From Limnohabitans sp. (lineage in GTDB: Bacteria > Pseudomonadota > Gammaproteobacteria > Burkholderiales > Burkholderiaceae_C), in the NCBI RefSeq assembly GCF_030158565.1, contig NZ_JAOASQ010000026.1, positions 1 through 60,782 of the forward strand: 60,782 nt of DNA. The letters run 5' to 3'. Below are positions 1 to 7,918 of this stretch, one piece after another. The position numbers and the translations under genes are program-made. The notes beneath the pieces were generated by a model. It had not been told where the DNA came from. It did not search any database and worked only from the letters and a program-made list of their open reading frames with translations. The first letter of the stretch is position 1; every line of letters begins with the position of its first letter.

Positions 1-318
1 GGCGAAGACCCGGGGTCCATCTCCCCTGCACACCATGGATCCCGGATCAAGTCCGGGATGACGGGGAAGTGACAGGTCAGTGATGACGCGTCCCCCGCGA
101 CCCTGGGCAAACACCCTCACCTTGTCACCCCGTGTAAAACCACTCACCTTGTCACCCCGGGCGAAGACCCGGGGTCCATCTCCCCTGCACACCATGGATC
201 CCGGATCAAGTCCGTGATGACGAGGAAATGACATGTTCGGGATGACGGGGAAGTGACATGTTCGGGATGACAAGCCTGGACACAAGCGGGTTGACAAACC
301 TGGGGCACGACTGGCCTG
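1..318. repeat. Intergenic block of dispersed GC-rich repeats, no gene
   Basis: No convincing coding region is present. A 74-base unit at 1-74 recurs at 160-233 with a few substitutions (159-base offset). It contains two palindromic cores, CCCGGG..CCGGGGT-like and GGATCCCGGATCAAGTCC-like. An 18-base unit starting TGACATGTTC recurs at 229-246 and 254-271 (period 25), and a 17-base unit CTCACCTTGTCACCCCG at 116-132 and 143-159 (period 27). The same element family reappears inverted at 51873-51900. This fits a non-autonomous, REP-like intergenic repeat. Short ATG-initiated frames here are made of the repeat itself and are not called as genes. Confidence 0.75.
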
Positions 319-1137
319 TCAAGCTTTGTTCTGTGCGGGCCAGGCAAACAACGGGGCCTGTTTGTTGAGGAACCGCCCCACGGCTTCGCGGTGCTCGGCG
401 GTGCCTGCGGCCAGGGCCTGAGCTTGCGCTTCCGAGCTCAGCATGTCTTGCAGACCACCGCCCAAGGCGTTGTTCAGGCTGCGCTTGATCAAGGCCACGG
501 CGGCAGGCGACGCGCCCACAAAACTGCGGGCCATGGCTTGGGCCCGTGCCAACAGCTGGTCGGGTTCGTGCAGCTCCATGACGATGCCCAGACGCAAAGC
601 CTCTTGCGCGTCGATGTCGCGGGCCGAGAGCATGATTTCTTTGGCGCGCTGCACGCCCACCACGCGGGGCAGTGTGTAGAGCGCGCCCACGTCGGGCACC
701 AAACCGACCTTGAGGAAGGACATGTTGAACCAGGCGCGCGGCGTGGCCAGCACGAAGTCGGCCGACAAGGCCAAGCTGAAGCCCGCACCAGCCGCTGCGC
801 CATCGACCGCGGCGATCACCGGGCGGTCGAGCGTCAGCAGCAGCTGCACCCACTCGTGCAGGGTCTGCATGCGGCCGAGCCAGCCGCCGTTGTCCAGATT
901 GGCCGCGGCGATGTTCTTGAGGTCACCGCCCGAGCAAAAATGCCCGCCCGCCCCGGTGAGGACCACGGCGCGGATGGACTTGTCTTGCTGGATGTGGTGC
1001 AAGGCCGCCGCCAGCTCGTCGCGCATGGCGGGCTCGAGGGCGTTGCGTTTGCTCGGGCTGTCGAAGGTGATGGTGGCGACCTGGTCGGTCACATCGAACT
1101 GCAGCAAAGAAGCTGCGCTTTTGGAAGGGATGATCAT
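319..1137 (-). CDS. Enoyl-CoA hydratase/isomerase (crotonase) family protein
   Basis: A 272-residue crotonase-fold protein, last gene of the minus-strand catabolic operon. The oxyanion-hole segment with HFCSGGDL and the AAVDGAAAGAGFSLAL helix are visible, followed by KVGLVPDVGALYTLPR. Aligned by eye to rat crotonase, the first catalytic Glu (Glu144) is replaced by Phe, while the second (Glu164, in RAKEIM) is kept. The VPD Asp resembles PaaG-type and delta3,delta2-enoyl-CoA isomerases, so an isomerase or a dedicated hydratase are both possible. The start is the ATG at 1137, preceded by AGGAAG; it shares an ATGA overlap with the SDR gene upstream. Longer in-frame extensions run into that gene and were not used. 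Confidence 0.88.
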   Translation of the reverse strand: MIIPSKSAASLLQFDVTDQVATITFDSPSKRNALEPAMRDELAAALHHIQQDKSIRAVVLTGAGGHFCSGGDLKNIAAANLDNGGWLGRMQTLHEWVQLLLTLDRPVIAAVDGAAAGAGFSLALSADFVLATPRAWFNMSFLKVGLVPDVGALYTLPRVVGVQRAKEIMLSARDIDAQEALRLGIVMELHEPDQLLARAQAMARSFVGASPAAVALIKRSLNNALGGGLQDMLSSEAQAQALAAGTAEHREAVGRFLNKQAPLFAWPAQNKA

Positions 1138-1925
1138 GAAAGGCTTCCTGTGTAATCGCGGCCACCGGCCAGGGAACTGCCGCCGTCCACCGGCAAGATG
1201 GCGCCTGTGACAAACGACGCATGCGACGACGCCAAAAACAGCGCCATGTCGGCGATTTCTTCCACTCGGCCCATGCGCTGCAAAGGCACGGACTGTGTCA
1301 TGCGCTGCAGCGCTTCGGGCGTGGGTGCCAGGCGGCGGATGCCTTCGGTGTCGCCGATCGGGCCGGGCACGATGGAGTTCACGCGCACGCCTTCGGGGCC
1401 CCACTCCATGGCCAACACCCGCGTGAGCATGTCCACGCCCGCCTTGGCGGCGCACACATGGGCCTGGAACTTGGTGGGGTTGAAGGCTTGCGGCGCCGAG
1501 ATGTTGATGACGCAGGCCCCGGGGCGGCGCAGGTGCTCGAAGCCCGCACGCAGCACATGGAAAGTGCCGTTGAGGTCAATGTCCACCACGGTCTTGAAAC
1601 CGTTGGCCGACATGCCCAAAGCGGGTGCCAGAAAGTTGCCCGCCGCGCCCGACACCAGCACTTCAAACGGGCCAATGGCGTCACGCGCCTGCTGCAGCGC
1701 AGCGGCAATGCCTGCGGCGTCGCGCACGTCGGCGCTGTAGCCTTCGATCTGCGTGCCGTGCTGTCGCAACTGTTCAACCGCCTGGGCCACGCGCTCGGCA
1801 TTGCGGCTGGCGATCGCCACCTTGGCCCCGGCCTGCGCAAACGCGGTGGCGATGCCCAGGTTGATGCCGCTGCTGCCACCGGCCACAAACACCGACTGGC
1901 CTTTGAAACTCAAGGGGATGCTCAT
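1134..1925 (-). CDS. SDR oxidoreductase resembling 2,4-dienoyl-CoA reductase
   Basis: A 263-residue Rossmann protein with the nucleotide motif GGSSGINLG (residues 16-24). The usual SDR YxxxK is absent: Lys161 is present (HVCAAKAGV) but position 157 is Val. Ser143 and the downstream EWGPEGVRVNSIVPGPIGDTEG segment are arranged as in mitochondrial and peroxisomal 2,4-dienoyl-CoA reductases, which also lack the classical tyrosine. Likely role: NADPH-dependent reduction of an unsaturated acyl-CoA during degradation of an unsaturated or cyclic acid. ATGA overlaps at both ends tie it to the ligase gene before it and the crotonase after it. The exact substrate cannot be read from sequence. Confidence 0.85.
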   Translation of the reverse strand: MSIPLSFKGQSVFVAGGSSGINLGIATAFAQAGAKVAIASRNAERVAQAVEQLRQHGTQIEGYSADVRDAAGIAAALQQARDAIGPFEVLVSGAAGNFLAPALGMSANGFKTVVDIDLNGTFHVLRAGFEHLRRPGACVINISAPQAFNPTKFQAHVCAAKAGVDMLTRVLAMEWGPEGVRVNSIVPGPIGDTEGIRRLAPTPEALQRMTQSVPLQRMGRVEEIADMALFLASSHASFVTGAILPVDGGSSLAGGRDYTGSLS

Positions 1926-3637
1926 GAGGTCTCCTGTTCGAGCGCTGCGTTCACACGCGCATGCTCTTGTTCTTGCAACTGGCGCCAAAGGATCTTGCCG
2001 GTGCCCGACTTGGGCAGGCTGTCCATGAAACGCACGATGCGCGGGGTTTTGTAGACGGCCATGCGTTCGCGGCTCCAGTCGATGACGTCTTGCTCTGTGA
2101 CTTGCCCTTTGAATTCGGGCTTGAGCACCAGCAAGGCCATCACGTTTTCGCCGCGCTTGTTGTCGGGCACAGCAATCACGCAGGCCTCATGCACCGCCGG
2201 GTGTTCGTACATGGTGTTTTCCACTTCGGCAGGCCAGACCTTGAAGCCCGAGACGTTGACCATGCGCTTGAGGCGGTCGCGCATGAAGAAGTAACCGTCT
2301 TCGTCGACCAGCGCCAAGTCGCCGGTTCTGAAATAGCGCTCACCATCGAGGGTGATGAACGCGTCCTGGTCGGCTTGCGGGTTGCGCCAATAGCCGCGCA
2401 TGACTTGCGCGCCGCGTGTGACCAGCTCGCCCACCTCGCCCTGCGGCAGCTCTTGCAGGCTTTCGGGGTCGATGATGCGCGAGTGCACGCCCTGCGTGGG
2501 CATGCCCAGGCATTGGCGCTTGCCGCGTGCCGGGGGGTTGGCGTGCAAAAACGCCGCCGTCTCTGACAGGCCATAGGCTTCGTTGTAGGACAAGCCGAAT
2601 TTTTCGAACAGCATTTTGGACACGGCCTCGGGCATGGCCGCACCACCACCCGACAACAGCGCCAGGCTCGACAGGTCGCTGGTGTGCGCCGTGGGCTGGG
2701 CAAAGAAGTCGATCACCATGGCCGGGGGAGCGGTCCAGACGGTGACACGGTAACGCTCGACCAGGGCCACGGCGCGTGCCGCGTCCCAGCGCGGCATCAT
2801 CACCATGGTGCCGCCCAGCGTGAGCGGCATGTTCATGCCGTTTTGCATGCCCAGCATGTGAAACAGCGGCGCCACGCACAGGAACACCGCATCGGCATGC
2901 AAGCCGCGCCACACCTGCGAGGCGATGTTGGAGGCCAGCACCGAGGTGTGGGTGTGGCAGCAGCCTTTGGGGTGACCGGTGGTGCCCGAGGTGTAGGGCA
3001 GCACGGCCAAGTCATCGGGCGTGCAGCCCACGTCGCGCACGGGCTCGGCAAAAGCCGCGGCATCGGCGAAGGCGTGCACATGGGCCTCGTCCAGCGCACG
3101 GGCGGCAAAGCGCATGGCCTCGGGCAAGGCCGCGAGGCCGCTGTCTGGCACGCCCTCGCTGTAGGCATGCACCAGCGCAGCCGTGAGGGTGCCGCCCACC
3201 TGCCCGATCAGGGGCTGCACCTGGGGCAACAAGTCCTGCGCCACCACGGCCACCTTGGCGCCGCTGTTGTCGGCGTAGTAGCTGACCTCGGGCAAGGTGC
3301 TCATGGGGTTGACCGGCACAACGGCTGCGCCCACGCGCATGACCGCATAAAAAGCGATGACGAACTGCGGGCAGTTCTGGCTCATGAGCAGCACGCGGTC
3401 ACCACGCACCACGCCCAGGCGCTGCTGCAGGTACGCGGCCACCGACTCGATCTGTGCATTCAGCTGGCGGTAAGTCAGCACCCGGTCGGCGTAGATCAGG
3501 GCGGGCTTGTCGGGGTAGCGCAGCGCGGCCGTCTGCACAAAGTGGTTGAGCGTGACCTGCGGCACACGCAGGTCATGCGGCACGCCCTTGGGCCAGTGGG
3601 CGTGATGCAGCTTGGCTGGAGTGGGCATGCGGGTCAC
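1922..3637 (-). CDS. AMP-forming acyl-CoA ligase (fatty-acid--CoA ligase family)
   Basis: A 571-residue ANL-superfamily enzyme that activates a carboxylic acid to its CoA ester through an acyl-adenylate. Seen are the P-loop-like YTSGTTGHPKG, the YGLSETAAF adenylate motif, TGDLALVDEDGYFF, the hinge DRLKRMVNVSGFKVWPAEVE and the C-terminal catalytic lysine in PKSGTGKILW. A GTG start at 3637 forms a GTGA overlap with the acyl-CoA dehydrogenase stop; an ATG three codons later (3628) is an equal alternative. Within this operon it probably activates the acid that the dehydrogenase, hydratases and thiolase then shorten. Chain length is not determinable by inspection. Confidence 0.9.
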   Translation of the reverse strand: MTRMPTPAKLHHAHWPKGVPHDLRVPQVTLNHFVQTAALRYPDKPALIYADRVLTYRQLNAQIESVAAYLQQRLGVVRGDRVLLMSQNCPQFVIAFYAVMRVGAAVVPVNPMSTLPEVSYYADNSGAKVAVVAQDLLPQVQPLIGQVGGTLTAALVHAYSEGVPDSGLAALPEAMRFAARALDEAHVHAFADAAAFAEPVRDVGCTPDDLAVLPYTSGTTGHPKGCCHTHTSVLASNIASQVWRGLHADAVFLCVAPLFHMLGMQNGMNMPLTLGGTMVMMPRWDAARAVALVERYRVTVWTAPPAMVIDFFAQPTAHTSDLSSLALLSGGGAAMPEAVSKMLFEKFGLSYNEAYGLSETAAFLHANPPARGKRQCLGMPTQGVHSRIIDPESLQELPQGEVGELVTRGAQVMRGYWRNPQADQDAFITLDGERYFRTGDLALVDEDGYFFMRDRLKRMVNVSGFKVWPAEVENTMYEHPAVHEACVIAVPDNKRGENVMALLVLKPEFKGQVTEQDVIDWSRERMAVYKTPRIVRFMDSLPKSGTGKILWRQLQEQEHARVNAALEQETS

Positions 3638-4785
3638 AGGCTGCGCGAGATCAGCTCTTTCATGACCTCGCTGGTGCCGCCGTAGATGCGGGTCACGCGC
3701 GAGTCGACAAAAGCGCGGGTGATGGGGTACTCCATCATGTAACCGTAGCCACCGTAGAGCTGCAGCAATTCATCCAGCGCCTTGCCCAGCTCTTCGGTCG
3801 CGAACAGCTTGGCCATGGCGCCTTCCTGCACGGTGAGCTTGCGGCGCAGGTGCTCGGCGAGGTACTGGTCCACCATCATGCGCACGGCGGTGGTGCGGAC
3901 CTTGATCTCGGCCAGCTTGAAGCGGGTGTTCTGAAAATCAAACAGCGGCTTGCCAAAGACCACGCGCTCCTTGGTGTAGCGCACGGTCTCGTCAAACATC
4001 GCTTCCATCTTGGCGGCTGCGCCCAGCGCGATCACAAAGCGCTCTTGCGCCAGCTCTTGCATCAGGTAGGCAAAGCCCTTGTTCTCTTCGCCCAGGATGT
4101 TGCTGACCGGCACGCGCACGTCTTCAAAAAACAGCTCGGCGGTGTCGGCCGCTTCCTGGCCCATTTTTTCGAGCTTGCGGCCTTTGCGAAAACCGGCGCG
4201 GTCGGCCTCGACCAAGATGAGCGACACGCCCTTGGCGCCCAGCTCGGGTTCGGTCTTGGCCACCACCACGACCAGGTCGCAGTTCAGGCCGTTGGAGATG
4301 AAGGTTTTGGCGCCATTGATGACGTACTCGTCGCCCTCACGGCGGGCCGTGGTGCGGATGGCCTTGAGGTCACTGCCCGCGCCGGGCTCGCTCATGGCAA
4401 TGGCGAGGATCACTTCGCCGGTGGCGCATTGGGGCAGCCAACGCTGCTTTTGTTCTGGCGTGCCCAGACGCTCGATGTAGGGCGCCACCACATCCGAGTG
4501 CAGTCCAAAGCCCAGGCCACCCACGCCAGAGCGGCCGATCTCTTCGACGATCACCGCCGCATGGCCGAAGTCGCCGCCACCACCGCCCCACTCGGGGTCC
4601 ATGGTGGCGCAGAGCAGCCCTTCGCGCCCGGCCTTGAGCCAAGTCTCGCGGTCGACCTTGCCGTCTTTGTCCCACTGGGCCTGACGGGGTTTGCATTCGC
4701 GCTCCAGAAAACGTCGCACGGTAGCGCGCAGCATTTCGTGGTCTTCACGAAAAACGCTGCGGGGGAAGGTGAGGATGCTGTCCAT
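3634..4785 (-). CDS. Acyl-CoA dehydrogenase, long-chain (LCAD) type
   Basis: A 383-residue flavoprotein introducing the alpha,beta double bond of an acyl-CoA. Signature segments are AMSEPGAGSD (residues 130-139), NGAKTFISNG and IYGGTSEVMKEL. Position 376 of the medium-chain enzyme is Gly here, as in LCAD, and the catalytic base is instead expected at Glu248 in QELAQER, the LCAD/isovaleryl-type location. The start is ATG 4785; upstream in-frame residues are low-complexity shadow of the neighbouring SDR gene. Seven bases separate it from the SDR gene upstream, and it overlaps the ligase gene by GTGA. Preference for long, branched or cyclic substrates is plausible from the family but not shown. 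Confidence 0.92.
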   Translation of the reverse strand: MDSILTFPRSVFREDHEMLRATVRRFLERECKPRQAQWDKDGKVDRETWLKAGREGLLCATMDPEWGGGGGDFGHAAVIVEEIGRSGVGGLGFGLHSDVVAPYIERLGTPEQKQRWLPQCATGEVILAIAMSEPGAGSDLKAIRTTARREGDEYVINGAKTFISNGLNCDLVVVVAKTEPELGAKGVSLILVEADRAGFRKGRKLEKMGQEAADTAELFFEDVRVPVSNILGEENKGFAYLMQELAQERFVIALGAAAKMEAMFDETVRYTKERVVFGKPLFDFQNTRFKLAEIKVRTTAVRMMVDQYLAEHLRRKLTVQEGAMAKLFATEELGKALDELLQLYGGYGYMMEYPITRAFVDSRVTRIYGGTSEVMKELISRSL

Positions 4786-4792
4786 ACGCACC

Positions 4793-5620
4793 TCAGGGAC
4801 GGCCGCCGCCGCAAACCAGCACCTGGCCGCTGACGTAGTTGGATTCGGGGATGCAGAACATGTAGACCGCGCCTGCGGCTTCTTCGGGCGTGCCGCCCCG
4901 GCCGAGCGGAATGGTGGACTCGGCGGCCTTGAGGCGGTCAGGCTGCACGCCGACGGCGATGGTGCGGCCCTGAATCTCCACGCTGGCGTCACCTGCCGTC
5001 AGGGGTTGCGTCAGGCGCGTCATGATCAGGCCAAAGGCCACGCTGTTGACGTTGACCTTGTAGCGGCCCCACTCTTTGGCCATGGCTTTGGTCAAACCGT
5101 TGATACCGGCCTTGGCCGCCGCGTAGTTGGCCTGGCCTGCATTGCCGTACACGCCCGAGGTGGACGAGATGTTGACCACCTTGCGGTGCTTGACCGTGCC
5201 TGCGTCGGCTTCGCGCTTGGCCGCGTCGCGGATGAAGCCCGACGCTGCGCGCAAGATGCGAAACGGCGCGGTCAGGTGCACGGCCAGCATGGCTTCCCAC
5301 TGCTCGTCGCTCATCTTTTGCAGCACGTTGTCCCAGGTGTAACCGGCGTTGTTGACGATGATGTCGATGCCGCCAAAGGCGTCGAGCGCGGTCTTGACGA
5401 AACGCTCGCCAAAGTCGGCCTCGGTCACGCTGCCGATGCAGGCCACGGCCTGGCCACCGCTGGCGACGATGTCGGCCACGGTCTGCTCGGCCGGGGCTTG
5501 GTCGAGGTCGTTGATGACAACGCGTGCGCCTTCGCTGGCGAGCTTGAGCGCGATTTCACGGCCAATGCCGCGACCGGAGCCTGAGACCAGGGCCACTTGG
5601 CCTTCGAGTTTGCGGGTCAT
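4793..5620 (-). CDS. SDR dehydrogenase, 3-hydroxyacyl-CoA dehydrogenase type
   Basis: A 275-residue classical SDR. It has the glycine motif SGSGRGIG near residue 15, NNAG at 90-93, Ser152-Ser153, and the catalytic YAAAK with Tyr166 and Lys170. A long segment before the C-terminal GQVLVCGGG resembles the dehydrogenase part of multifunctional enzyme type 2. Acting after the hydratases it would oxidise a 3-hydroxyacyl-CoA to the 3-keto form for the thiolase encoded upstream. The ATG at 5620 is 24 bases after the MaoC stop. FabG-like reductase activity in the opposite direction is an alternative, but the operon argues for catabolism. Confidence 0.88.
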   Translation of the reverse strand: MTRKLEGQVALVSGSGRGIGREIALKLASEGARVVINDLDQAPAEQTVADIVASGGQAVACIGSVTEADFGERFVKTALDAFGGIDIIVNNAGYTWDNVLQKMSDEQWEAMLAVHLTAPFRILRAASGFIRDAAKREADAGTVKHRKVVNISSTSGVYGNAGQANYAAAKAGINGLTKAMAKEWGRYKVNVNSVAFGLIMTRLTQPLTAGDASVEIQGRTIAVGVQPDRLKAAESTIPLGRGGTPEEAAGAVYMFCIPESNYVSGQVLVCGGGRP

Positions 5621-5644
5621 GAAAATCCTTTTTGAAAATGTTGT

Positions 5645-6064
5645 TCAGGCGAGGGCCACCACGGCATCGCCCGCGAGCTTGACCTGGCCTTCGGCGTTGG
5701 CCGTGGTCAGTGACAGGCGCACGCGGCGCTCGCCGTCGACTTCGAATTTCTCGGTCACCTGGCCAGTGCAGGTGATCTTTTCGTGCACCTGGGTCATGGC
5801 GGCAAAGCGCACGCTGTAGTCGCGAATGGCGGTTTGCGGCACCCAGTTGGTGAGCAGGCGCGCCAGCCAGCCCATGGACAACATGCCGTGGGCGATCACG
5901 TCGGGCATGCCTGCGCTGTGCGCGAAGTCGGTGTCGACGTGGATCGGGTTGTGGTCGCCCGAAGCGCCGCAGTACAGCGCCAGCGTGAGGCGCGAGACGG
6001 GTGGCAACTCCAGCACGGGAATGGCGTCGCCCACTTGCAGGGCATCAAAGGATGAGAGGGTCAT
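5645..6064 (-). CDS. MaoC-family hot-dog dehydratase/hydratase
   Basis: A 139-residue single hot-dog protein with the MaoC hydratase-2 signature around residues 28-60: YCGASGDHNPIHVD, containing the Asp and His expected for catalysis, followed by MPDVIAHGMLSMGWLARLL. It probably adds water to an enoyl-CoA. It sits 10 bases downstream of a FAS1-type hot-dog partner. In actinobacterial side-chain degradation two such small proteins form a heteromeric enoyl-CoA hydratase, which is the likely arrangement here too (inference). The ATG at 6064 is preceded by AAGGAAACTCCC. Confidence 0.9.
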   Translation of the reverse strand: MTLSSFDALQVGDAIPVLELPPVSRLTLALYCGASGDHNPIHVDTDFAHSAGMPDVIAHGMLSMGWLARLLTNWVPQTAIRDYSVRFAAMTQVHEKITCTGQVTEKFEVDGERRVRLSLTTANAEGQVKLAGDAVVALA

Positions 6065-6074
6065 GGGAGTTTCC

Positions 6075-6518
6075 TTATCCGTGGCGCAAAACGGTCACGG
6101 CACGCAGATCGGCCACATGCTCGCCACGCTGGTTGCTGACGCGGGTTTTGCGGACGACGAATTCGAGTGCGCCGCCCTTTTTGTCGTAGATGTCTTCGAT
6201 GCGCTGCTCAAAGCGCAGCACATCGCCCGCGTAGGCCATGCGGTGGAAGGTGAAGCCCTGCTCGCCATGCAGCAGCTTGCGGTAGTCCATGCCCAGCAGG
6301 TTGCGGATCGCGGCCGGATCGGGCGACTCCATCTCCAGGCAAAACAAGAAGGTGGGCGGCACGGGCAAGGCCGGGTGGCCTGCGGCGCGGGCGGCGGCTT
6401 CGTCAGCGTAAACCGGGTCGGTCTGGCCCGTGGCCTTGGCGAAAAAGCGCAGACGGCCTTTTTCGACCAACACCTCGAAGGGCGGCATCGTGTGGCCGAT
6501 GTATTGGCGGTCGATCAT
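6075..6518 (-). CDS. FAS1-like/MaoC N-terminal dehydratase domain protein
   Basis: A 147-residue hot-dog protein, starting MIDRQYIGHTMPPFEV. It carries the FAS1_DH-type segment with ATGQTDPVYADEAAARAAGHP and the later GEQGFTFHRMAYAGDVLRF strand pattern. Such proteins usually lack the catalytic Asp-His pair and act as the structural or substrate-binding half of a two-part hydratase with a MaoC partner, which here follows immediately. The ATG at 6518 lies 2 bases from the thiolase stop, indicating translational coupling. Longer in-frame upstream sequence overlaps the thiolase gene and was discarded. Confidence 0.88.
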   Translation of the reverse strand: MIDRQYIGHTMPPFEVLVEKGRLRFFAKATGQTDPVYADEAAARAAGHPALPVPPTFLFCLEMESPDPAAIRNLLGMDYRKLLHGEQGFTFHRMAYAGDVLRFEQRIEDIYDKKGGALEFVVRKTRVSNQRGEHVADLRAVTVLRHG

Positions 6519-6520
6519 GG

Positions 6521-7714
6521 TCACACCTTTTGGTACAGCGTCACCACGCAAGCACCGCCCAAGCCCAGGTTGTGCTGCAAGGCCAATCGCGCGCCTTCGA
6601 CCTGACGCTGGTCGGCCGTGCCGCGCAGCTGCGACACCAGCTCGTAACACTGCGCCAGCCCCGTGGCGCCCAGCGGGTGGCCCTTGGACAGCAAGCCGCC
6701 CGAGGGGTTGGTGACGATGCGGCCGCCGTAGGTGTTGTCGCCGTCCACGATGAACTTTTCGGCGGTGCCTTCGGGCGTGAGGCCCAGGCCTTCGTAGGTG
6801 ATGAGTTCGTTGGCCGTGAAGCAGTCGTGCAGCTCGACCACGTCGAGGTCCTCCGGTCCGATGCCTGCGGCTTCGTACACCTGCTTGGCGGCGTTGGCCG
6901 TCATGTCGTAGCCGACCACGCGGCGCATGTCATCGCTCTCGAAAGTGCTGGGCGTGTCGGTGGTCATGGCCTGCGCAGCGATCACCACGCGCATGTCGAG
7001 CTTGTGCTTTTTGGCAAAGTCGGCCGAGCAAACAATGGCCGCCGCTGCGCCACAGGTGGGCGGGCAGCACTGGTAGCGCGTCAGCGGACCAAACACGGTG
7101 GGCGAGGCCATGACCTCTTCGAGCGTGAGCGTCTGGCGGAACACGGCCAGCGGGTTGCGGGCCGCGTGCTGGCGCGCCTTGACCGAGATGCGGCCAAAGG
7201 TGTCGGGGCGGATGCCGTACTGCTTCATGTAGTCCATGCCTGCGCCGCCAAAGAACTGGGCGGCACGCGGCGCGGCGGGCTCGTAGCCCTGGTGCGCGGT
7301 CATGACCTCGGCAAAACGGGTCATGGGCGATGGGCGGTCGTCCCAGGCACCTTTGAGCGCGCCGGGCTGCATCTGCTCAAAGCCCAAGGCAATGGCACAT
7401 TCGACCATGCCGCTCTCGACCGCCTGACGCGCCAGGTACAGGGCACTGGAGCCGGTAGAGCAGTTGTTATTGAGGTTGAAGACCGGGATGCCCGTCAGGC
7501 CCACGCCGTAAATGGCGGCCTGCCCGGCGGTGGAATCGCCATAGACATAGCCCACATAGGCTTGCTGGACGGCGTCGTAAGGCACGCCCGCGTCATCCAG
7601 CGCCAGCTTGGCGGCTTTGGCGCCCATGACGTTGTAGGACTCGCTGGCCCCGGGTTTGGTGAAGGGGATCATGCCCACGCCAACGACGTGAACTGCGCGC
7701 TTGGTAACCGCCAT
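6521..7714 (-). CDS. SCP-x/lipid-transfer type thiolase
   Basis: A 397-residue thiolase of the sterol-carrier-protein-x family, first gene of the operon. The nucleophile region is NNNCSTGSSAL with Cys85; ELHDCFTA and KGHPLGATG supply the other active-site parts. Because Cys85 and both His-containing motifs are intact, a real thiolytic 3-ketoacyl-CoA thiolase is more likely than the retro-aldolase Ltp2 branch of the same family. SCP-x thiolases handle branched or sterol side-chain substrates. ATG 7714 is preceded by CAAGGAGCAGGC, a strong ribosome-binding site. Two perfect inverted repeats lie 19-87 bases upstream. Confidence 0.92.
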   Translation of the reverse strand: MAVTKRAVHVVGVGMIPFTKPGASESYNVMGAKAAKLALDDAGVPYDAVQQAYVGYVYGDSTAGQAAIYGVGLTGIPVFNLNNNCSTGSSALYLARQAVESGMVECAIALGFEQMQPGALKGAWDDRPSPMTRFAEVMTAHQGYEPAAPRAAQFFGGAGMDYMKQYGIRPDTFGRISVKARQHAARNPLAVFRQTLTLEEVMASPTVFGPLTRYQCCPPTCGAAAAIVCSADFAKKHKLDMRVVIAAQAMTTDTPSTFESDDMRRVVGYDMTANAAKQVYEAAGIGPEDLDVVELHDCFTANELITYEGLGLTPEGTAEKFIVDGDNTYGGRIVTNPSGGLLSKGHPLGATGLAQCYELVSQLRGTADQRQVEGARLALQHNLGLGGACVVTLYQKV

Positions 7715-7732
7715 GCCTGCTCCTTGAAAGGG

Positions 7733-7755
7733 TTCGATACGGACAAAGTATCGAA
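7733..7755. promoter_or_regulatory. Perfect 8-bp inverted repeat upstream of thiolase operon
   Basis: TTCGATAC and GTATCGAA are separated by seven bases. The site lies 19 bases before the thiolase ATG, where a repressor would cover the promoter or leader. The size suits a TetR- or GntR-like dimer; the regulator is not identified in the window apart from the AraC gene next door. Confidence 0.55.
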
Positions 7756-7777
7756 CGGCAAGGAGCCTTTACCAATC

Positions 7778-7801
7778 GCCAATCAGGTCAAGATGATTGG
7801 C
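7778..7801. promoter_or_regulatory. Second 8-bp inverted repeat upstream of thiolase operon
   Basis: GCCAATCA and TGATTGGC flank an eight-base spacer, 64-87 bases upstream of the thiolase ATG. It could be an operator, or a weak hairpin ending the AraC-containing transcript, but there is no T tract on the minus-strand side. Function is inferred from symmetry and position only. Confidence 0.4.
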
Positions 7802-7918
7802 AGGAAATGACACCGCAGCCGAATGTGTCACCCCGGCTACAGGATTCTGTAGGTCGGTACCTTCAGGCCGACATGGCTGGCTCCGGCATGGGCCCATGTC
7901 GAGGCTGCCCCACCTCAC

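Noticed and set aside
7827..7836. TGTCACCCCGG resembling the edge of the dispersed repeat
   Set aside because: Only about eleven bases match and the palindromic cores are missing, so it is not called a copy.
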